Shown here piece by piece: positions 1-11,589 of a stretch of 64,000 bases of DNA. The position numbers and the translations under genes were made by a program. How positions within the stretch are numbered: the stretch's first letter is position 1; each line of letters starts with the position of its first letter. The notes under the pieces are model-generated. The model was given only the letters and a program-made list of their open reading frames with translations, had not been told where the DNA came from and searched no databases. This DNA comes from Rhytidiadelphus loreus (lineage: Eukaryota > Streptophyta > Bryopsida > Hypnales > Hylocomiaceae): the NCBI GenBank assembly GCA_947034895.1, contig OX344761.1:93571447-93635446 (forward strand). The letters are read 5' to 3'.

Positions 1-435
1 TGAGCACGACTACCTCACAACAAAAGCAACATACAGGTTGGTAACATACAGTTTTCTCACCCTGGCCCAATATCTGCATGCCTCCTAACTTAGGAAAAAG
101 TTGCAGAACATATACATTGCTGCTCTGGGTAAGGGAGGCAAGCCACTTCTGACCACTTACGCAGTTACACATATCTGCAAGGTGGGTTTCTTCAGTGGGG
201 AAATTTTCCCATGTGCAGAAATAGAGTTCAGAAGGTTTCCAGATTCTTATCTCTCAAAAAATAATTACTATGAATTTTTTAGTTGAAAATTCTATTCAAC
301 CCATATTGGTCATATAGATCTTCCTATTTCCAACCAAGGGCTGGTTGCAAAATCCAACAAGGGTTGGTTGCAATATTGAGAGTCTTGTAGCCAATCATAA
401 TGCGCCACAACTACATCAAGAACTTCGTTGTAATT
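1..435. other. AT-rich non-genic DNA
   Basis: No convincing gene is visible. A 61-codon open frame at 101-286 has no recognisable motif and no supporting splice or codon pattern. Around 335-385 a short phrase containing GGTTGGTTGCAA occurs twice in a row, a minor local duplication. Confidence 0.5.
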
Positions 436-734
436 AAATGGGCAATTTCGTTAAAATAGTGCCATTTTGCTACTTTAGCAGTTTTTATGGTTTAGACTAG
501 GTGGTCTGAAATGTACAACTATCCTAGATGTCTGAAATCTACATATATCTTAGATGTCACTTCATACTTCAAAATGTGTGGTCTAAAATCTATACTAGTC
601 TTAGATTTTTGAAATCTATAAAAATCAAAGATTTCTAAAATCTATACCTATCCTAGATTTTACTTTCATAGTCTAGACCAGGTAGTCTGAAAATAGCACA
701 TGGAATATTGCCATTTTAACAAAATTGTCCATTT
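436..734. mobile_element. Small MITE with ~25-bp terminal inverted repeats
   Basis: The left end reads AAATGGGCAATTTCGTTAAA and the right end is its near-perfect inverse (ends in AACAAAATTGTCCATTT). A second inverted block lies just inside (GGTTTAGACTAGGTGGTCTG against the inverse of GTCTAGACCAGGTAGTCTG). The interior is a run of short degenerate repeats built on CTAGAT and TGAAATCTA. The element is about 300 bp with no coding capacity. No clean target-site duplication could be fixed, so the superfamily is not assigned. Confidence 0.6.
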
Positions 735-1684
735 AATCATTGTTCATCTCTTCTTGCGTGGAAAGAGAACAACCTACATTGCCAGAATGGGGGATTGATT
801 AAGAACGGGTTGCCTCCCATACATATTCGTAACAAGTACTTGCCTCAAACCTAGAAACATATTGGGATCAGCTACTCCCAATTAAGGTTTTTTTAGGCAT
901 TTAAATGCCTAAAAGCACCAAAAATAATTGGGGAGCACCAAGTCTTAAGGAAAAATTTGAAGAAAAATTAGATGATGATGCTAAGTTGTTCCAATTTTTT
1001 TTAAATAATTTAGATGAAACTGCCAATTTTAAATGAAATTCATCCAAATATGTGGATGAAAATATAGCTCTATCCAAAATACAAATGAATACTAAAATAT
1101 TTGGCTATTTCATTTTCTTGTATGTTGCCACTTCAAGACTTCTCCCCAAACCCCCCCAAAACCATGCTCCCAATTTAAAGTTTGATAACTTGTCCATTTT
1201 GATGCATACATTATGAGCTTACCCAAGTTACTAGTATCTTCAACAATTTTTTTTAGACTTGTAAAGGGTGTCCTATTTGTGACAATAGTGTTGTAGACTT
1301 ATCGATTTACTTTACAAAAAGTGCCTTATGAAACTTTTCTTTTCTTCCAAAAAATCACATTAAAATGTCAAACCTAATCATTTGGCAATGTTCCATACTC
1401 CATTTTGACATTTACATTAGCTTATTGTGCCCATAGATATAAGCAAGTTGCATGTCATCCACAAAATTCTACACCACTAAGCTAGGATTTCCACCCCCAA
1501 TCCCAACAACTCTCTAAATCATTTCCTTTCCTTCCTTGCTTGATTGCTTGAGGTTCTACTGCTCTTTTTTAATAGAATTGCACCAATTTAACAAAGTGAT
1601 GTTCTAGTCACTAGCTAGCTATATTCATGCAAAATTGTCTTATAGACTTCATTGTATCTAATTCATTGATTTGGTTGCGGAGGT
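735..1684. other. AT-rich non-genic DNA
   Basis: No coding exon is recognised. A short palindrome (AGGCATTTAAATGCCT) lies near 895-910. Upstream exons of the possible gene at 1685-2210 could be here but none could be identified. Confidence 0.4.
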
Positions 1685-2210
1685 TTGGCCAGCGATGCAG
1701 ATGCTAGTGTCAAAGTAGAGCCACACAAGCTACTACAAAGAATTGTAGCTCATTTTCAGGTCTGCTTATTTCCCCACTCTAGCAAGTTTTCATATGCTAT
1801 ATATTATGAGCTATGCAAGGTTCTCAATTGAACATATTTTAGTTTCTTCAACACAATTGTGTTTTTTAGGGATTAATGGAACCTATTTCAAATTTATTTG
1901 CATGTATGCTTCATATAGGGTTAGTCTAATCCTTCTCTTAGAGATCTATTTTTTTGGTAAATGACCAGTAATACAAGTTGGCTATAAGTCTAACTAACCA
2001 ACTAGTGCAATTTTGTGTTGTTAACAGATGTTGTTTGAAGTCCCAAAGTTGGAAGGTGTCATGGCAGTAATGAATTCAGTTTACATCAAATGTACAGAGT
2101 ACCACAACTTTGCTCGAGCATTGAGCTCCATGCTTGGACTAGACAAAGAAGAAGGACCTAACACTATCATCTCAGCTGTTAACTCCATCATGTCACATGG
2201 GAGAATGTAG
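1685..2210 (+). CDS. Possible CEP70-like centrosomal protein, two exons, partial
   Basis: Two adjacent segments read through one consistent splice. The first ends at 1759 with KLLQRIVAHFQ followed by a GT donor. After a 268-bp intron ending in AACAG, the second (from 2028) continues in frame as MLFEVPKLEGVMAVMNSVY and then ALSSMLGLD, reaching a stop at 2208-2210. The join HFQ/MLFEVPKLEGV, followed by a MN-x-VY and later an LGLD motif, resembles the C-terminal half of the centrosomal CEP70 family as I remember it. No upstream exons or the usual far C-terminal block were found, so this is either a gene fragment or part of a gene whose other exons I cannot see. CEP70 proteins act at centrosomes and basal bodies, so a real copy would suggest flagellated gametes. 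The family call comes from recalled similarity and is not verified. Confidence 0.35.
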
Positions 2211-3269
2211 TTAAAAGAATGACATCTTTTTGCCAAATTCATGTAAAATAATGAGCCTACAAACTTCTTGTGAATAACCATGGAATCCTTTCCTTCCGAG
2301 GGGCAACTGCCCAAAAATCCAAGCAGTGGAAAATTTTCACAATCTACAGTGTTGTTAAATCTAGACATAATCTTAGTATCTACACGTAGGTCTTGACAAT
2401 AGTTACACTTATAAACACTTAATCATCATATATGTTATGGAAATTCAACTTCCAATATATTGAAAACTAAAATTGTTAGAGTTGATTAAGTGCTAATAAA
2501 ATTTTAATCCTTTGCATTATTTTGACTCTTGAAGATGTTAATGGACAAATTACACCAACTATAGAATAGAAAAAGAACTACAACTCTCAATTACTAATAG
2601 TACAACCAGTGCAAGAGGCAATTTCATTTTAAGTGGTGTAATTCAGTGCCAAAAAATGTGACCGAAATTTATGGAATGCTCTAGAAAAACTAAGATAGGT
2701 CATAGGTATAGAAACACATTTCAAGTTTTGTGACGTAAAATGTGCCAAATGAAATGAAATACACCCAAATTTAACAAAATCTCCTTGTTGATGTTTGCAA
2801 TATTTTGCAATCCCCTTGTGGAAAAAGAAACATAGTGTTTTCTTGAATTTCCATTATAAATGTATTTAAAACTTAGAATGATGCCAAATTTTGAATAAAA
2901 ATGTATTAAAGATGAATGAGTGACAATGTGCACTTAATAGATTGGTACAACCTATTAAACATTTAAAAAAATTTAATTAATGAATTTTCTATATATTAAT
3001 ATACCTCACAAAGTTTGATATATTGTCAATTGGACATGTTATATATCCATTCTTCCTTGCTTGATTGTTAGTACATTAATATATTGTAATTATTTTAAAA
3101 AAACATTTATTCATTGGATACTAACAATGTTGATAAATGTTTGAAATTAATTTTTATGATTTGATCAATAAAATAATGAATTTTTTTCAAAACTTTTAGC
3201 TAAAGAATATGTTCATTGCATCTTCACAAATATTTAATTCTAGTGACAACCTTTAGGTTGAAACTAGTG
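2211..3269. other. AT-rich non-genic DNA
   Basis: No gene, RNA or clear repeat ends were recognised. Open frames on the minus strand here are short and have no family signature. Confidence 0.45.
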
Positions 3270-4080
3270 TAGCCAATTTCTAAAGTGACCTTTGAGATTT
3301 TTGTATTGACATGCATAGGGTATTAGGATCCATTTTGCAACCATGGGGTGCCTTTGAGGCACACAATCACAAAACTAAAATTGAAGCCTAAAGTGTCTTT
3401 TCAATTGAGGAACTTCAAAAGATTTTGAGGGAACCATTGAGAGCCTTAATTGGGGGTCAATTCATTTACAAAACAAAGGCCAAAAGAAATTGTAATCAAA
3501 ATATATATGCATATATGAGAGTTGAAAGGTTTTTGATCCAACCAATGGATTTCTATATTGACAAATATAGGGTCCACTTTGTAACTATGGGCTCCGTTTG
3601 AAGTCACTACTAAGAAAATAGTGGCAAGAAGCCACAACAAAAATAATGAAATTTCAAAGTTACACTATTAAAATTGAAGCCCACATAGAATCTAGTGTCT
3701 TTTCAATTGAAGGAGTTGAAAAGTTTTATTGATGGAACCAATGAAAACCTTTGAATTTCAATTAACTTCCAAATTAAAAGCATGAAGAATTTGGAATTTA
3801 AAAAACAACTAAATGTAAGAGTTGAAAGGGTTCATTTTGCAACTATGGGATCTTGAACTTAAGTGTCTTTTCAATTGAAGAAGTTGATAAAATAATTTGA
3901 GGGAATCAATAGAAACATTTAGGGTTTAATTAATTTCCAAAACCAAGGCCATAAAAATTTGGTTTGGAATTTGGATTCAAAAAAATATGAAAGTTGAAAG
4001 GTTTACTTTGCATCAATGGTCCATATCTTTGGGGTTTATGTATTGACAAATATAAAGTTCAATATGAGCTATTGGTCAAT
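3270..4080. repeat. Degenerate tandem repeat array, about 3 units
   Basis: The same series of phrases recurs in order about every 240-290 bp: a block with TATTGACAAATATAGGGT, then TTGCAACTATGGG, then GTGTCTTTTCAATTGA, then a block with GAGGGAACCA and CAATTAA, then GAGTTGAAAGG. Copies begin near 3290, 3550 and 3830, with a partial copy near 4020. The units are diverged by substitutions and small indels. The array has no coding capacity and looks like an old satellite-like or amplified intergenic repeat. Confidence 0.55.
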
Positions 4081-5301
4081 ATACACCTTCAAGATTGAGC
4101 ATAATGAGTTCACAATTGCCAAGACTTCCATGTTAATCGAATTTGAAAGTTATGGTCAAAAAACAAATCAATACACAACATGTCTTAGAAAATAGTACAG
4201 GTGTTTCTTTGCAATTGATCCATTCTAAAATTATAAAACCAACACTCTATGGTTGCAAATTCTTTTTTCCAAATTGCTAGTCAATATTTTAGAAAATTTT
4301 CTATATTTTAAGTAGAATTACAAATGAATAGCCAAAGAGTATCAATGAGAAACTGATTTTCAATAGAAATCTAATGCTTTGGGGGCTTCAATATTTGAGT
4401 GAAAGTTTCCATTGTCAAGGTCTCCTGACCCCAACACAGGGCCTCCAAACCTTTAGTTGGACATCACTACTAGCATGAAGAGCAAAGCCCTAGTATTTTT
4501 CAAAATATTGAATTCACCTCTTTGAATACTCCTTTAAATCCTTTGCTTTTCTCCCTAATACTTTTTTGGAAAATATTTTTTGGAAAATTCAATTTTACAT
4601 TCTGAATTCTTTTTTGACATATCTATTGATTGGTTATAGTATGACCAGTTCAATGGATCACATTTGAAGAATCAGGGTAAATAAATATCATACAACCAAC
4701 ATTTCCAATCAATGAAAAAGTCATTGTATGACCTTTACAAATTTCAAAAATTTCTAGAGGCCAACTTCAATAGTCCATATATTTTCAAAATTGTGAAGAT
4801 GTATTCTAAAATGCAACTTAGAATAATAATGATGACTCTCAAACAATAATTGTAAAATATGCCATATAGATCATATCCATATGGTTAGATCAACTAGTAC
4901 ACAGATCAATATTTTTCAGTAAAATTTGAATTCAAAAATTGAAAACTCCTAAAATCAATTGTAGATTGGATATTTGTAATCTTCACAATAAATTTTTTCC
5001 TTTCAATTCAAAATATTAATTTCTAATCATAGTGATTTTTGAAGATTTTTATTTTACTTTTTTATTCCATTAGTTTTTTAAGGGTCATTTTTTCAATTGA
5101 AAAAGTTTTTTTTTTAGGCTAGACCTACCAATATTCTTTGAATTATTGAATATTGCAAAGCAAAATCTTTAGAATCTATTCCTTGTAAATGTTAAAGAAG
5201 TAACACAAAAATCTTCAAAAAAACAATGGATGAAAATCACATTTTTGTGTGCTTGGGATGTGTTTGCGTTCATCTATTGTTCAAATTTGAATGTCTAGTC
5301 C
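4081..5301. other. AT-rich non-genic DNA
   Basis: No gene or structured element was recognised between the tandem array and the TTAA-flanked MITE. Confidence 0.45.
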
Positions 5302-6232
5302 TTAACCCTTAAAGGACCGTCACTATACTTTCACCAAAAACGCTCCAAAACTGCCATTTCTAGTACAAGTACCAAAATTTTGAAAAAAAACTTTTTTCGA
5401 CATATCTAACCGTAAGATCTTGTATTATATAGTATCAAAAACATGTGGTAAAAATTTCAGACATTTCCACCAGGTGGATTGCAAGATATAAGCATTCAAA
5501 TTAACTAAAATCATTTTTTTACCCTGCAAAAAGCAAGGCAGCTGCATTTCACAAGCTCACATTTCTATGAAAAAATGACCTAAATGGTGGTGCATCTTTG
5601 GATTTGTTGTCCTAGACAAGTTGGCCACATGCTTGAAAATTTTCAGATCATTTGGAATAGTACAACATATAGGAAAAAAATAGTAAGTAGGTAGTAGTAG
5701 AGAATGATTAAAAATACTAAATTATTTACAATTTAAATATGGAATTGAAAATTTCCAATCCCAATTGTCTAAATGTTGTAATAATGTATCTACATCCTAC
5801 AATTTTATTTTTGTCCAAAAATATTGAAAATTGGGTAAGATAAAGGATTTCAAAGTTTATTTTAGAGTAGGAAATCCAAAACTGCCCACAAACAAAAAAT
5901 CTTCATAACTTTTGACTCATTGATCAAAATGGAATGATTCAAAGCTTTTCGTGTATATAAAACTCTAGAAAATCAATTCCAAATTTTTGTTTCTGAAAAA
6001 GTGATTTTTTCTGATTTGCCCGAACTGCCCAGCTGGGAAAAAAAGTAACATATTAGGCTATAACTTTTGACTCGTATTTCTAAATGTCATGAAATTTGGT
6101 GCATATGAAAGATATTCCTTGCCCCCACATTCTATTAAAATTTCAGCCCCAAATATGAGAATCTCTACTTGTAGGTACCTGCCCAAAATTTCTATACAAC
6201 CAAAAAACACAATCCGGTCCTTTAGGGGTTAA
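5302..6232. mobile_element. piggyBac-like MITE, type A copy 1
   Basis: TTAA lies at both ends (5302-5305 and 6229-6232). Just inside are matching inverted ends: CCCTTAAAGGACCG on the left and CGGTCCTTTAGGGG on the right. A TTAA target site with termini beginning CCC is the signature of the piggyBac superfamily. The 931-bp element has no transposase. Its interior carries blocks shared with the copies at 13894, 27137 and 42502, such as CACCAAAAACGCTCCAAAAC near the left end and GATTGCAAGATAT in the first quarter. It is therefore a non-autonomous family member. Confidence 0.75.
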
Positions 6233-8263
6233 GGGATAAAGGCTAGTCAATTTTGTACTATGACCAACAACAAAAAGGCTCTTTCTTCTGCTTGAATAGA
6301 TTGTTGAAATAAGAGTCTTAACAAGTCTCTATTTCTAGTGATATGAATAGTAGCATCTATTTCAAAGAACTATTTGTGCAAGAGATTTGAAGAACACAAA
6401 TAGAATTTGGTAGTGTTAGCTTATTGGTCCTTTAATGGCACAAAAGTGTGGGTATCGATGTTATTTTCCCATCTTGTTTTTATTTCACCACAAGACTTTC
6501 TATTTCTTTAAAGAAAGACAAATCTTCTAGTAGTAGAAATGTAAGGTTTGGGCACCATTTCTAAAGATGGAAGGTATTAATGAAGGTGAAAACATCCCAA
6601 AGTGTCTAGGGATCCATTCTTGACAAGTAGACATCTTTTGAAAGTATCCCCAAAATGCAATTAAACCATTCTCATATTTAATTGTGATTAGTTGTCTCCC
6701 AATTTTCTAGATTTTGGTTTTGTAACCAATGTATGTGATGGTTTCAATGGTCTAAAGAGCTTCCACTTAAAAAATTTATAGTAATTACATATCTCATCCA
6801 AAAAATAGAATTTTTTTAATTCATGATTTTCAATTGTTAGTACTACAAAAAAAAAATTCTTGAGAAAATGTCCCTAATTGTTTCCACAAATAGAATAGCA
6901 TTTGAGTCCAAAAGTAAGTATAATAATACATGTCCTTGAGTCCTTGAGATGAATTCAAACCTAACCTAACAATTTGTACCATGTCTTGAAGTTATCATTC
7001 TTCAATGTTGAATGGCTTATTTTGACGATTTTGGGTGTATTCAACTTTGTGGTTTTTGAAGGGTGCCTTTGCCCAATACCAATTCTAAATTTGATACAAT
7101 TTAACTACAATCCTTATAGTGAGCTTTTTGAGGAATAGTTTTTGTACCTATTGGGTCATTATACATTCATGCCACTAGCATTGTCTCTCTCACTCCTCCC
7201 CCATTTTCTTTCTTTCTATGAGTATTTTGGTGCCGAATTTGAACTTTGAGAGTGTAGGTATGAATATAAATTTTGTTGTCAATTCTTATTTTTTCTTCAT
7301 TTTGTTTGTGCTTTTCTTTGGTGATGTGCATTTGATTTATCGTTATCTTAAAGCATTGTTTTTTTGAATATTTGAAGAAGAGGGTTCATTGTGCTTCGGT
7401 CTTGATGTTCAAGTTTTCAATTGTGTGTTTTGATTGTTTATCTATGTTTACTTTTGAGGAGGGTACACGTGACTATTCTTGTAAAGAAGCTCCATGGGCA
7501 CAACTAATTGAGATGGATGCAATAGGACTATGGGAGTGGTGCAAGGATAGTATCGAGAGGGGCATGAGTATTGCAAGATTTGTGCTTTGTGTTTATTCCA
7601 TTGGCTTTGTGTTGAAAATAGAATAGACTTAGTATTGAAATTAGCGAGGTTCAAACTAATGCAAAATACATGTGAATATTTGTGCATGGCAAGGAGGTTG
7701 TAAATCTATTACAGAAATGGTGTCTAGAGTTCAATAAAGTTACACTCCAATTTCACATTCATGAAGCCAATCCTTGAGTCAACTTAGGAATTGGAGGTTG
7801 AATCGAGCACTGTAAATTTCATTTCATGAGAAGCAGTTTAGAGTTAGAAATGTTTACCAAAATTGTGGACAAGTCATATTTACCCTTGTTTTTTGTAGTG
7901 TAAATTTCTATTACACATCAAAACTCCATTATTGTAACATGACTTATCAAAGTGCTACAATTTCTCAAATGTTTATAAAAAATAGTCTTTTGTAATTTGA
8001 GACTATTGAATTGTTATTTGAGAGTCAATCTTCTATTCATACACTCATACTCACAAACACTTCTAAACTTCATATAGACAACTTTGGAATGATGAATACA
8101 CATGATGTGAGGTAAAAGAATCTTGAAAACTATCAAAACAATGACTTTGAAAGCTTTGTACCTCAAATCTTTTGTTTCCACCATGATTAGTAGAGTTGTT
8201 GGTTTTGCATGATCTAAAGGAGCTTGTGTGTTGTCACCAGGGCTTTTTTGGAGGCACTGTATT
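6233..8263. other. Non-genic DNA with one unexplained short open frame
   Basis: The only open frame of note is at 7372-7626 on the plus strand (84 codons, relatively rich in Cys and Trp, for example GLWEWCKDSIERG). I do not recognise it, and it has no clear splice partners or promoter context. The rest is AT-rich with no repeat ends seen. Confidence 0.4.
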
Positions 8264-10277
8264 CACTATAAGAAACCCGTGTTTTCTGTGGTGTTACAAA
8301 AAAATGGGCCATGTTTTCATTGACATCAATGTGTCACAAATTCTAAGCCTATGGGAGGCAAATTTTTACTAATGTTGAGAAAGACGTGGGGATGTCAGAG
8401 CAAAAATAGGTGGATGACACATGGAATGCATGTGTATGTTTTTTCGGACATCAAATAAAACATGGTCATGTTTATTAAAACGTCTTAAAAAATATAGAAG
8501 TGCCACATCAACTAGAAGTTTTAGATTCATTTGAATAAATTTCTGTAAGTTATAGTGAAACGAGATAAAATGCAAACTAGATGATAAAAAAATAGAAGAA
8601 GGGCAGTCATATGGCATACTTTGAATAAAAAGGAAAACAGATGGATGTACACTATGAATGAAATAATGAGCTCCTTATCCCCTAAAGGACCATTGGGAAC
8701 AAATGGAATTTTGGGTAAGTACCTATAGGCTGAATTTTTGTCATTATTTTTTGAAACTTTTTTTGAGGATAAAAAACCTGATTAGCTTCATGGGAATGTA
8801 ATTTTTTTTCAACCGGTGCTCAAGAACAAAAGTTATGCCCAAATAAGCTCAAAATAGGGGATGGGGGGCAACAAACAAAAATTTGAAAATTTAAATTAAA
8901 TTTTTTCTCTCTCTGATAGATTATGTTTTTGTCTACATGTAAAGCTTTGATTTATTCCATTTGGATTTGTTATGAGAAAGTTATGGACAATCTTGTTTTT
9001 TGGGCAATTAGAGCATCTTCTTGAAAAAATAACTTGCAGGATTCATTTTTGAATGCAATTTTAACAATTGTTGAAAAAAAAAAGTTTCACATGGTTTAGT
9101 TTTCTTGCTAAAACAATCTCACCATCGGGATCATTGCATTATAATTCCATTTTAAGGATATTAATAATTTAGATTTTCCTTCTATCTCGTACCTATTTCT
9201 ACTTAATAATTTCTTAAAGAATATAAATTAAGTTTTTTTGAAGTCCCTTTTTTCCCTAGACTCTCAACTCAATTTCCCACAATAAAGATTTGAAGCTCAA
9301 AAATTTGTAGTGCAAAAAATTTAATTTAAGAAGATTCAAAGTCAAATAATCTAGTCCTGTAATGTGCTGAAATTTTGTTTTTTTCACTTTAAACGCTGAT
9401 ATCTTGCAATGTATGCAATCAAAAATTTGAAATTCTTTTAACACATTCTCATACTAATCAGGTGTAAGATACTTTGGTTAGATGTGCAAAATAACCAATT
9501 AAGTTTTTTTTTACTCTTTTCTGTGTAGATGTCAATTTTGGGTGTTTATTTGCAAAAAAAGAGCCTTGGTCCTTTAGGTTTTATACTAGTCGGTTGGTAA
9601 GAATAAAGGCAACCCAAATGGGATATGTAAAACAAATTTTTTGTTCAAAATTGAATGTTTGAAAAAACATCCGCATGTAATATGGTCAAGTTTTCAATTT
9701 TGAATTATCCCATATCCTTTGTCATGGACGGACAATGGATTTCGGTATAAAAAGGACCCTTCTTCCCTTCTTTTTCACAAGCACCAATGATGTAATTATT
9801 TGACTTCTCCATCAAAAGTTCTTTAAATGGTAGGTCATAAATTTGTTGTGAATTTTAGAATTTCTTTTGATTTTTTCTCTTTGACTTTTTTTTAAAGGAT
9901 TATTTTGTATAATTAAATAGTTTTAATTCTAAATAATTTAATATCATTAATGCCACGTATTTTCAGTGAATCATGTGACATCCCACATTTTCACAGTGGT
10001 GATTTGTTTATTTTTTAAATGAACATTGCCTGAAAAAAAAATGGCGTGGCTGTTGTGACATTGATGTGGCGGATTGGCAGGTGCAAACACGAGGTATTTG
10101 CAGCCGTTTTCATCAAACATGTAGACATCAGTGCACGTTTTAGAAGATTTTAGCCGTTCATAGAAACACTGCCTTCGACGGATTTTAGGTGACATTAGAG
10201 TTGACATGACTTCAATTCAAAATAATGCACTTTCACATCTTTTAAAACAACATAGAAAACAAGAGTTTCTTCTAGTG
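8264..10277. mobile_element. CACTA-superfamily non-autonomous element, 2.0 kb
   Basis: The left end is CACTATAAGAAACCCGTG and the right end is the inverse of CACTAGAAGAAACTCTTG. Both are flanked by ATT (8261-8263 and 10278-10280), a 3-bp target-site duplication. CACTA termini with a 3-bp duplication define the CACTA/EnSpm superfamily. The subterminal regions carry repeated GACATC/GTGACA-type motifs, as is usual for these elements. No transposase frame is present. A piggyBac-like MITE (8675-about 9584) lies inside, so the CACTA element's own sequence is only about 1.1 kb. Confidence 0.7.
8675..9584. mobile_element. piggyBac-like MITE, type B copy 1, nested in CACTA element
   Basis: The left end reads TTATCCCCTAAAGGACCATT, a one-base change from the TTAACCCCTAAAG terminus. 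The right end reads GCCTTGGTCCTTTAGG and has lost the final G run and TTAA. Internal phrases such as ACCTATAGGCTGAAT and the run ACTTTTTTTGA are shared with the type B copy at 29222-30155. The exact right boundary is uncertain by a few bases because the end has decayed. Confidence 0.6.
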
Positions 10278-11589
10278 ATTGCCAGTTTGCACTTAGCTTT
10301 GACACCTAGCGAAATGACAGTGTGCAAATTTGACAGAAAAAGACAAGTTGATTGCTACCCTGGCGGTTGAGGGGGACTTGAGGGAGCCACTTTAGTAGCG
10401 ATCCCCTCACATTTCAGGGTTTATGTTGCCAACTTCATCAGCAATTACCTCCACTCTCTTTATTTTTCTTGCCACTCCACGCCATTGTTGTACTCCGCTT
10501 GCACTGAACACTCTACTCTCTTTACTATAGTATCTTGGCATGTGCACTTACTCCCACTCTAGATTCGCCAATCGCTCCGTGTGATACTAAAATCATTTTG
10601 CCAAGTTGTGCTAGGGTTTGAAGGAATTTCGCTAGTTGTTGGCATAGGTGTCCTAGATTGTGTGTAAGGGTGCAAGTCTGCGACGGTACAATGCAGAGGA
10701 GTGTTCTTAAATTCTTGTTTTTTTTAATGCTCATCGTTAATTGTATGCTCATTTGTTGTAGTTTGTTCCAATGGTGGCAGAGTGTCTTCATGCAATTTTT
10801 TGTCAGAGCATGCTTTTGAAATTGGTAGGAAACCTACAATGTATTCATGAGTATGTGATAGTTTTCTTTGCATACTCACAAAGCTCCTCAATTTCCTTGG
10901 GTTTTTGTATTCTTCCTTTTGTTCTATTTGTAGTATACATATTGTGTGTGGTGTTTGGTAGGAATTGTTGTCATGGAGTCTAGTCACAAAGATGTGGAAT
11001 GTAATGTGGTGGCAAAAGTGGTACATATGTGCTCCATCCATTGTGCAATTTGCAAGGAAGAAGGCCAAGAAGATAACGAAAGGGGCCCTAGACTTGGCGT
11101 GCAAGGAGATGAAGCGCAAAGGAAAATTGATTGAAATGCGGAAGGTCAAGGCAAGGAAAAAGACGATGAGGTTGTATTTTCAGTCCACATGAAGTGCGAG
11201 AGGTGGCCAACCATTGTTGGTTGTATTTGATGGATCAATGCTAGAGGTTCCAGGAGCTAAGCCAAATTATGAACAAGAGTACCCAAGCAATGAAGATTGG
11301 CAATAATTTAGTGGCACCAAGAAGAGTATGTTAGTGTCTATTGACACAACTATGACATCGGGTTCTTCCTCTAGTTCAAGAGATATAGTCTTGTTGAGAG
11401 CAAAATCCCTTCTCATCACTATTTCGGAAGAATTGGATGACTTAGACAACGCTAACTTACTAGAGATTCCAAACAACTTCAAGGGATCTGACTATGATTC
11501 GAACTTCAAATCCCCGCCACAAAAGATTGGTGACATAGTGTGGAACAAACGGTCTAGGGCTTAGAAATAGTATGACTGTCATGAGAAGT
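10278..11589. other. Region upstream of the hAT relic
   Basis: This stretch is less AT-rich than its surroundings. Plus-strand open frames at 10965-11192 (Lys/Arg-rich) and 11328-11564 (Ser/Asp/Leu-rich) run toward the hAT transposase relic and may be remnants of its N-terminal part or leader. None carries a recognisable domain. No hAT terminal inverted repeat could be identified with confidence. Confidence 0.35.
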
